The notes beneath the pieces were generated by a model. The model was not told the origin of the DNA. It searched no databases and saw only the letters and a list, made by a program, of their open reading frames with translations. DNA of 11,152 bases from Eubacteriaceae bacterium (GTDB lineage: Bacteria; Bacillota; Clostridia; Eubacteriales; UBA1433): positions 1 through 11,152 of the forward strand of contig JAAZOI010000271.1 of NCBI GenBank assembly GCA_012797825.1. Direction: 5' to 3'. The translations under genes and the position numbers were made by a program. Of the stretch, positions 6,133 through 11,152 are shown piece after piece (position 1 is the stretch's first letter; each line of letters opens with the position of its first letter).

Positions 6133-6162
6133 TTGTACTTACGCATACAAGTGTCTTATAAT
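6133..6162 (+). promoter_or_regulatory. Promoter of the aminotransferase gene
   Basis: A perfect TATAAT at 6157-6162 is preceded, 18 bases upstream, by TTGTAC (6133-6138), a weak -35. A TTGTA-N8-TACAA inverted repeat (6133-6150) covers the -35 box and spacer, and could be a binding site. The predicted leader is about 34 bases. Confidence 0.5.
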
Positions 6163-6202
6163 AAATACATGTTAAATTTTTGATAATAGGAAGGTTTATA
6201 AG

Positions 6203-7393
6203 ATGAATCCTGTATATATAGCGCAAAGAATTAATCAACTGGAAAACGAATCAGCGTTTGAAGTGCTTTCTAAAGCAAAGGCATTAGAAGCTCAGGGACA
6301 CAGCGTAGTAAGGCTGGAAATAGGACAGCCTGATTTTAAAACTCCCGAAAATATTATAAATGCGGCATACAACGCGATGAAGGGCGGGTTTACAGGATAC
6401 ACGCCTACGGTGGGGCTGCCGGAGACTAGAAAGGCTATTGCACAGTATGTGACAAAATATAAAAATGTGCCGGCAGAAGCAGAGAACGTAATAGTAGTGC
6501 CGGGCGGCAAGCCTATTATGTTTTTCGCAATGCTCGCTTTAATAAACCCCGGAGATGAAGTAATATACCCTGATCCTGGATTTCCCATATACCGTTCATG
6601 CATTAAGTTCGCGGGCGGAGTGCCTGTGCCGATGCCCATACTTGAGGAAAATGATTTTCGCGCTGACGTGGAAGGCTTAAAGGCATTAGTTACAGACAAA
6701 ACAAAAATGATAATAATTAACAATCCCGCTAATCCGACAGGCGGAATATTTACAAAGGAAGATATTAAAAATATAGCCGAATTTCTTAAAGATAAAGATA
6801 TATTTGTTTTATCAGACGAGGTGTATGACAGGATAGTATTTGACGATGAAATAATATCGATAGCGTCAATTCCTTATATGAAAGATAAAACAATATTGCT
6901 CGACAGCTTTTCAAAAACATACGCAATGCCGGGATGGAGAATAGGCTACGGCGTAGCAAACAAAGACATTATAAATCAGATAGAGCTGTTAATGGTGAAT
7001 TCCAATTCCTGCGCGGCGGCGTTTTCGCAGATTGCGGCTATAGAAGCTCTTACAGGACCGCAGGACAAAGTTACCGAGATGGCAGCGGCTTTTAAACAGC
7101 GCGCGCTTTATATGGCGGAAGCGTTAAACGGCGTAAAAGGAATATCGGCAAGAAAACCCAGAGGCGCGTTTTATGTGTTTGCGAACATTAAAGAAACGGG
7201 GCTTACGAGCAAGGAATACGCTGAAAGACTGCTTTATGAAGGACACGTTGCCGCCCTTGCGGGAACGTCATTCGGAGGATACGGGGAAGGATACATAAGG
7301 TTCTCGTGCGCGAACTCGCTGGATAAGATAAAAGAAGCGGTTAAGCGAATTGAGAAGTTTAACGAGAAGATATTAAAAGAAGCACACGCATAA
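6203..7393 (+). CDS. PLP-dependent class I/II aminotransferase
   Basis: This 396-residue protein has the full fold-type I aminotransferase pattern: GQPDF at 41-45, NNPANPTGG at 173-181 (N177 contacts the cofactor ring), SDEVYD at 204-209 (D205 and Y208), the Schiff-base lysine K238 in SFSKTYAMPGWRIGYG (235-250) with R246 at the phosphate, and the substrate-carboxylate arginine R366 in YIRFSCA. It belongs with aspartate aminotransferase-like enzymes, transferring an amino group between an amino acid and a 2-oxoacid in the cytoplasm. The phosphate-binding loop reads PGGKP (100-104) where many relatives have GAxxA, a variant I associate with some archaeal and clostridial branches. Substrate preference (Asp, aromatic, Ala) cannot be set. 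AGGAAGG (6188-6194) lies eight bases before the ATG. It stands alone and ends at a strong terminator. Confidence 0.93.
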   Translation: MNPVYIAQRINQLENESAFEVLSKAKALEAQGHSVVRLEIGQPDFKTPENIINAAYNAMKGGFTGYTPTVGLPETRKAIAQYVTKYKNVPAEAENVIVVPGGKPIMFFAMLALINPGDEVIYPDPGFPIYRSCIKFAGGVPVPMPILEENDFRADVEGLKALVTDKTKMIIINNPANPTGGIFTKEDIKNIAEFLKDKDIFVLSDEVYDRIVFDDEIISIASIPYMKDKTILLDSFSKTYAMPGWRIGYGVANKDIINQIELLMVNSNSCAAAFSQIAAIEALTGPQDKVTEMAAAFKQRALYMAEALNGVKGISARKPRGAFYVFANIKETGLTSKEYAERLLYEGHVAALAGTSFGGYGEGYIRFSCANSLDKIKEAVKRIEKFNEKILKEAHA

Positions 7394-7400
7394 TATAAGT

Positions 7401-7424
7401 AAAAAGCGCCAAAGGGCGCTTTTT
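7401..7424. terminator. Bidirectional terminator after the aminotransferase
   Basis: A 10-base stem, AAAAAGCGCC (7401-7410) with GGCGCTTTTT (7415-7424), closes an AAAG loop; T tracts follow on both strands. It can serve both the rightward aminotransferase and the leftward genes arriving from 7486, although it lies about 60 bases past that stop. Confidence 0.88.
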
Positions 7425-7485
7425 TTATAATAATTATTAATATTAAAGTTCATTGATCATGTTAATATAATTAAAGACAATAACT

Positions 7486-7779
7486 TTAGTTTATAGAAAT
7501 AAATTTGTTCCAACACTCCCATATCTCATTAGCAATTTGGTTGTAATTTTCCTCTTTGCCTGCCAATTCTTCGTTAAACCATTTAACAAATTCTTGGTAA
7601 ATTATATTTCTAAGCTCAGCTTGGGAAGATGCTTCTTTAATTCGGGGAAGAATTGTGCCTGTTTCCGGTTCGTATTCATCAGATATATAACCTATACCAA
7701 TTGGGTCATGCCGCCATAGAATCTCTAAAACTTCATTATATAGATTTTCATATCCTTGTTTTATCTGTTTACGTTCCAT
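7486..7779 (-). CDS. Small hypothetical protein, DUF1871-like
   Basis: The 97-residue protein is acidic and mainly helical, with no membrane segment and no cysteine except C89. DPIGIGYISDEYEPETG occupies about residues 25-41; a DPIG plus DEYEPE pattern is shared with small Bacillota proteins of the DUF1871/YugE type and with some immunity-protein-like families. The C-terminal half (about 70-95) is a Glu- and Trp-rich helix (W67, W87, W90). A minus-strand AAGGAAAG lies about seven bases before the ATG, supporting a real gene. It follows the AEC transporter gene by 49 bases and may be co-transcribed with it. I do not assign a function; the family link rests on memory of the motif rather than alignment. 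Confidence 0.65.
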   Translation of the reverse strand: MERKQIKQGYENLYNEVLEILWRHDPIGIGYISDEYEPETGTILPRIKEASSQAELRNIIYQEFVKWFNEELAGKEENYNQIANEIWECWNKFISIN

Positions 7780-7828
7780 AGTTTCTTTCCTTAACTGTCC
7801 TTAGTTTAAATACGGTTATTTAATTAAT

Positions 7829-8749
7829 TTATGACATTGAAAGCAATAATCCTATTAAAGGCAGTGCGAAAAGCATAAACAAAGTTGAGACGGTGACAAT
7901 TACAGCTCCTTCTTTTTCATCCAGGTTGCATTCCTTTGCAAAGGCGGGCAGCAACGCCGCTACAGGCATAGCAAACATTATTACACCCGGAGCTATATAA
8001 TAAAAATTATCTGTAAACAGCGTTAAGATGAAGTACATTGCGGCAGGGAACAGCAAGACCCTGTAGATTGATACTAAAATTACGTTTATGTTTTTAAAAA
8101 CGCTTATATGAACCTCGCATAAGCATAAACCAACAAAAAGCATTGATAAAGGAAGTGTCATACCGCCTACAATTGAAACAGTCTTAAGGACAGGGTATGG
8201 AAGCGGTATTTTCAATAAATATAACATGAGCGAAATGAAAAATACAATAGTAATTATTGGAAGCATTTCTTTTAACGTAGGGCGGGTTTTCTCGCCGCGG
8301 AGCAAATAAAAGCCTACAGGAAAAAAAGTTAAGTAATATGTTATGTTAAAAATTATCGCATAAATAACTGAAGCTTTGCCCAGCACCATCGCAAGGATAG
8401 GGAAGCCTAAAAAACCTACATTTGTGTATAGCATGCTGAATGAATAAAGGCCTTTTTTCTTGCTGTCAAGTTTTAAAAGTTTCGGCAGATACCACGCAAG
8501 TACAAATCCGATAATATAAGTGCATATAGAAATTGATATTGTAATCAAAAAATCTCTTGATGAAAGTCTATCTGTTGTAGACATTACGGCATCAATAAGC
8601 ATACAAGGAAGTGCAACATTAATAAGCATCTTTGAGAGCACTTCTTTTTGTTCGCTTTTTATTACTCCTCTTTTACCTGCCGCAAACCCTATTGCGGCTA
8701 TTAAAAACAATATTATAACCTGATTTATTACTTGCGAAAATTCTATCAT
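7829..8749 (-). CDS. AEC-family transporter
   Basis: The 306-residue membrane protein has about ten hydrophobic segments, near 8-25, 40-57, 66-88, 103-123, 127-149, 163-181, 190-211, 221-241, 250-270 and 281-304. It keeps the Auxin Efflux Carrier marks: INVALPCML (43-51) in the second segment, NVGFLGFPIL (110-119) in the fourth, a LPLSMLFVG crossover (199-207), and MPVAALLPAFA (261-271) in the ninth. Length is typical. Bacterial AEC proteins carry small carboxylates such as malate or malonate, or amino-acid-like compounds; the substrate is not predictable here. An AAGG lies about eight bases before the ATG, a weak binding site. It is divergent from the molybdenum hydroxylase gene across 135 bases, so shared regulation or linked substrate uptake is possible but unproven. 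Confidence 0.88.
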   Translation of the reverse strand: MIEFSQVINQVIILFLIAAIGFAAGKRGVIKSEQKEVLSKMLINVALPCMLIDAVMSTTDRLSSRDFLITISISICTYIIGFVLAWYLPKLLKLDSKKKGLYSFSMLYTNVGFLGFPILAMVLGKASVIYAIIFNITYYLTFFPVGFYLLRGEKTRPTLKEMLPIITIVFFISLMLYLLKIPLPYPVLKTVSIVGGMTLPLSMLFVGLCLCEVHISVFKNINVILVSIYRVLLFPAAMYFILTLFTDNFYYIAPGVIMFAMPVAALLPAFAKECNLDEKEGAVIVTVSTLFMLFALPLIGLLLSMS

Positions 8750-8777
8750 TTTATAAACCTTATAAATAATTTATTTT

Positions 8778-8807
8778 ATTGTATCTTTAACAGATATGGT
8801 AAGTCAA
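8778..8807 (-). promoter_or_regulatory. Promoter of the AEC transporter gene
   Basis: On the minus strand TTGACT (8807-8802) and TACAAT (8783-8778) are separated by 18 bases, each one base from consensus. Transcription would start near 8771, about 22 bases before the ATG at 8749. Confidence 0.6.
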
Positions 8808-8824
8808 CTTATTTTATGTCTGTA

Positions 8825-8844
8825 AGAATAATTAATAATATTCT
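8825..8844. promoter_or_regulatory. Inverted repeat upstream of the molybdenum hydroxylase gene
   Basis: AGAATA (8825-8830) and TATTCT (8839-8844) form an inverted repeat with an eight-base spacer, about 40 bases before the hydroxylase ATG and in the divergent gap. It is a candidate operator, but the arms are short and AT-rich, and no clear rightward promoter was found beside it. Confidence 0.3.
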
Positions 8845-8884
8845 GAAAAAAATAATTTAAATTATATATCAGAGGATATTAAAA

Positions 8885-11152
8885 ATGGATAGTATTATCG
8901 GCAAAGATATTTACAGAAAAGAAGCGTATTTAAAAGTTACTGGTCAGGCAAAATATACTGATGATTATTTAATTACAGGAATATATCATGCAAAACTGCT
9001 TACAAGCAAGTATGCACACGCGAACATAAAAAGCATTGATACCTCACAAGCGATGAAATCGCAGGGGGTTAAAGCTGTTATTACGGGCGACGATGTAATT
9101 ATTTTATGCGGGAGCGTTATTGAGGATATGCCGCCGCTCGCAAAAGGAAAAGTAAGATATTACGGAGAACCCGTGGCAATTGTTGTTGCGACAAGCGAAC
9201 AATTTGCTAAAGCTGCGTTGTCAAAGATTGATATTGAATATGAAATGCTGCCGATTATAAATTCTGTTACGGATGCGCTAAAAGAAAATTCAGCGCTTGT
9301 TCACGAGAATCTGATGCAGTATAAAAAAGCCGTAGTTGACGTATACCCCGAAGCGGGAACTAATATATGCAACCGGGTCAAAATAAGAAAAGGCGATATA
9401 TTGCAAGGCTTTAAAGAAAGTTATGCAATTGTTGAAGGCAGCTTTTCTTTACCGCAGTCGGACCATGCTGCCATGGAAACCAGGTGCTGCCAATGTGAAA
9501 TACTAGCGGACGGCAAAGTTTTTATACGGTCATCTTCGCAGGCGCCGTTTTCAATAAAAAAGATGATAAGCGAGTATTTTAATATTCCCGATAATAATGT
9601 AATAGTGCATGTGCCATTTGTAGGCGGCGGGTTCGGGGGTAAAGCCGCAGTGCAGATTGAGATACTTGCATATATCGCCTCTAATTTTGTAGGAGGTCAT
9701 GCGGTTAAGATAGCTAATGAAAGAGAGCAGGATATAGTAACCTCTCCTTGCCATTTAGGGCTTGAAGCAAAGATTAAGTTAGGCGCGGATAAAAACGGTA
9801 AAATAACTGCTGCAGAAATGTATTTTAACGTCGATGTCGGCGCTTACGCGGAAACGGGACCCCGCATGACTAAGGCCATGGCCGTTGACTGCGCAGGACC
9901 TTATAATTTTGAAAACATCTGGTGCGATTGCCTAAGCGTATATACAAACCATCCGTATGTGACATCGTTCAGAGGATTCGGTCATGAGGAATATACTTTT
10001 TGTCTTGAAAGAATGATGGACAAGCTTGCAGCAGCGTTAGGAATGGACTCATTTGATATAAGACGAATAAATGCCTTAAAAGAAGGCGATTATACGCCTA
10101 CTCAAGCAAAAGTAACTGTAAGCAACACGGGAAATTTACCCGCTTGCTTAGACAAATTAAGAGAACTTATTAAATGGGATGAAGGAATAAAAATATCAGA
10201 AAGTGACAGTTTAATAAAAGTAAAAGGAATTGCCTGTTTTTCAAAGACTTCGGATTCGCCTACGGACGCGGGCTCAAGTGTATTGCTTACATTTAATATT
10301 GACGGAAGCATTAACATAAACTGCGGAGTTGTGGAATACGGACCGGGAATGAAAACAACTGCCGCGCAAATACTGGCTGAGAAAATGAAAATGGACATCA
10401 GCAAAATCCATGTAAAAATGGATGTTGATACTCAGACAAGCCCAAAACATTGGAAGACAGTCGCGAGCATGACGACGTATATGTTAGGAAGAGCTATACT
10501 TAAAGCGGCTGATGATTTAATATGGCAGCTGCTCAATATTGCAAGCATTGCTCTTAAATGCCCTAGCGAAGAACTGGATTACGGGAATGAAAATGTATTT
10601 GTAAAAGCGGACCCGTCTTTATACGTTGCATTTAAGGATATTGTGCACGGATATCAATATCCTAACGGCAATTCAATAGGCGGTCAGATTACGGGACGAG
10701 GCAGCTTTATTATGAGCAATTTAAGTTATTTAAATACAGAAACGGGTTACGGCAAAGCAGGGCCGTACTGGACTGTAGGCGCGCAAGCTGTTGAGATAGA
10801 ATACGACAAAGATCAGCACACATACAGAGTAATAAAAGCCGCAACTGTAATAGACGCGGGCAAAGTATTAAATCCTAAAACATCAAAAGGAGTTGTTATG
10901 GGAGGAATATTAATGGGGCTGGGGCTAGCCGTAAGCGAAGCTTTTAAATACAATATAAACGGAATAGTACAAGATACAAGTTTTAGGACTTATAAAATGA
11001 TGCGAATTTCCGAAGCGCCGGAGTATTTAGTTGATTTTGTTGAGACTCCGTGCATTGAGTCGCCATACGGAGCAAGAGGCATTGCGGAACACGGCATACT
11101 GGGAATACCTGCCGCCGTTGCTAACGCGATTTCATTAGCAGAGGGCATTGAT
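8885..11152 (+). CDS. Xanthine dehydrogenase-family molybdopterin-binding large subunit (runs off right edge)
   Basis: The frame is open for 756 codons from the ATG at 8885 to the last base; relatives are about 760-800 residues, so only a short tail should be missing. It has the a/b-hammerhead domain near the N-terminus (GQAKYTDDY, 20-28), PQSDHAAMET at 190-199, the pterin-contacting GGGFGGK at 247-253, SFRGFGHEE at 362-370, EYGPGMKT in the second pterin domain, and GARGIAEHG near the end, where E735 matches the active-site base glutamate of xanthine dehydrogenase. These enzymes hydroxylate N-heterocycles or aldehydes using a molybdenum cofactor, passing electrons through 2Fe-2S and FAD subunits, which are not in this window and may follow. 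The residue after GGGFGGK is Ala254, not the Glu of true xanthine dehydrogenases. AGAGGA (8871-8876) lies eight bases before the ATG. Confidence 0.9.
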   Translation, partial: MDSIIGKDIYRKEAYLKVTGQAKYTDDYLITGIYHAKLLTSKYAHANIKSIDTSQAMKSQGVKAVITGDDVIILCGSVIEDMPPLAKGKVRYYGEPVAIVVATSEQFAKAALSKIDIEYEMLPIINSVTDALKENSALVHENLMQYKKAVVDVYPEAGTNICNRVKIRKGDILQGFKESYAIVEGSFSLPQSDHAAMETRCCQCEILADGKVFIRSSSQAPFSIKKMISEYFNIPDNNVIVHVPFVGGGFGGKAAVQIEILAYIASNFVGGHAVKIANEREQDIVTSPCHLGLEAKIKLGADKNGKITAAEMYFNVDVGAYAETGPRMTKAMAVDCAGPYNFENIWCDCLSVYTNHPYVTSFRGFGHEEYTFCLERMMDKLAAALGMDSFDIRRINALKEGDYTPTQAKVTVSNTGNLPACLDKLRELIKWDEGIKISESDSLIKVKGIACFSKTSDSPTDAGSSVLLTFNIDGSININCGVVEYGPGMKTTAAQILAEKMKMDISKIHVKMDVDTQTSPKHWKTVASMTTYMLGRAILKAADDLIWQLLNIASIALKCPSEELDYGNENVFVKADPSLYVAFKDIVHGYQYPNGNSIGGQITGRGSFIMSNLSYLNTETGYGKAGPYWTVGAQAVEIEYDKDQHTYRVIKAATVIDAGKVLNPKTSKGVVMGGILMGLGLAVSEAFKYNINGIVQDTSFRTYKMMRISEAPEYLVDFVETPCIESPYGARGIAEHGILGIPAAVANAISLAEGID

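Noticed and set aside
6292..6723. Minus-strand 143-residue frame
   Set aside because: It is antisense to the aminotransferase, whose cofactor motifs are intact.
7445..7487. AAAGTT and AACTTT as a terminator after the small leftward gene
   Set aside because: The arms are six bases with a loop of about 30 bases and no T tract, so a stable hairpin is unlikely; the hairpin at 7401-7424 is the better terminator.
9551..10404. Minus-strand frames of 67 and 100 residues (9551-9754, 10102-10404)
   Set aside because: Both are antisense to the long, motif-complete molybdenum hydroxylase gene.

Overview
The window is AT-rich DNA with strong AGGAGG-type ribosome binding sites, sigma-A-like TTGACA/TATAAT promoters, U-tract hairpin terminators, and gene families typical of Bacillota (a YtrA-type GntR regulator with its ABC exporter, an MGDG-synthase-like glycosyltransferase, a small HEAT-like 'SufBD' protein). 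An anaerobic clostridial genome is the best guess; this is an inference from gene content and base composition, not from any marker gene. No rRNA, tRNA, CRISPR array, transposase or phage gene was seen, and no gap between genes exceeds about 210 bases.

Layout. Positions 1-2175 hold a leftward envelope cassette: an MGDG-synthase/UgtP-like glycosyltransferase (1093-2175), a polysaccharide deacetylase whose start overlaps the glycosyltransferase stop by 4 bases (347-1096), and the N-terminal 101 codons of a PAP2-like membrane phosphatase that runs off the left edge (1-304). A 208-base divergent promoter region separates this from a rightward SDR oxidoreductase plus DsrE-like pair (2384-3511), which ends in a clear terminator. 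A rightward YtrA-type operon follows (GntR regulator, ABC ATPase, ABC-2 permease; 3604-5431), with a perfect palindrome across its promoter. A leftward HEAT-like gene (5460-6062) converges on it over a shared hairpin. A rightward class I aminotransferase (6203-7393) ends at another shared hairpin. Leftward AEC transporter (7829-8749) and 97-residue DUF1871-like (7486-7779) genes come next. Last is a rightward molybdenum hydroxylase large subunit (8885 to the right edge, still open).

How the genes may work together. The left cassette looks like a lipid/cell-wall unit: a glycosyltransferase acting on a membrane lipid, a NodB-type deacetylase with a full catalytic set, and a lipid-phosphate phosphatase. 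The GntR/ABC set is a self-contained, probably autoregulated efflux or stress-response operon. The aminotransferase, HEAT-like protein and AEC carrier look like single transcription units or small operons with housekeeping or metabolic roles. The hydroxylase would need FAD and 2Fe-2S partner subunits, which are presumably beyond the right edge.

Nothing here amounts to a clear new defence or mobile system. The points most worth a second look are the partial PAP2 gene, the phased repeats over the glycosyltransferase promoter, the GntR operator, the SDR-DsrE pairing, and the unusual active-site residue in the hydroxylase.
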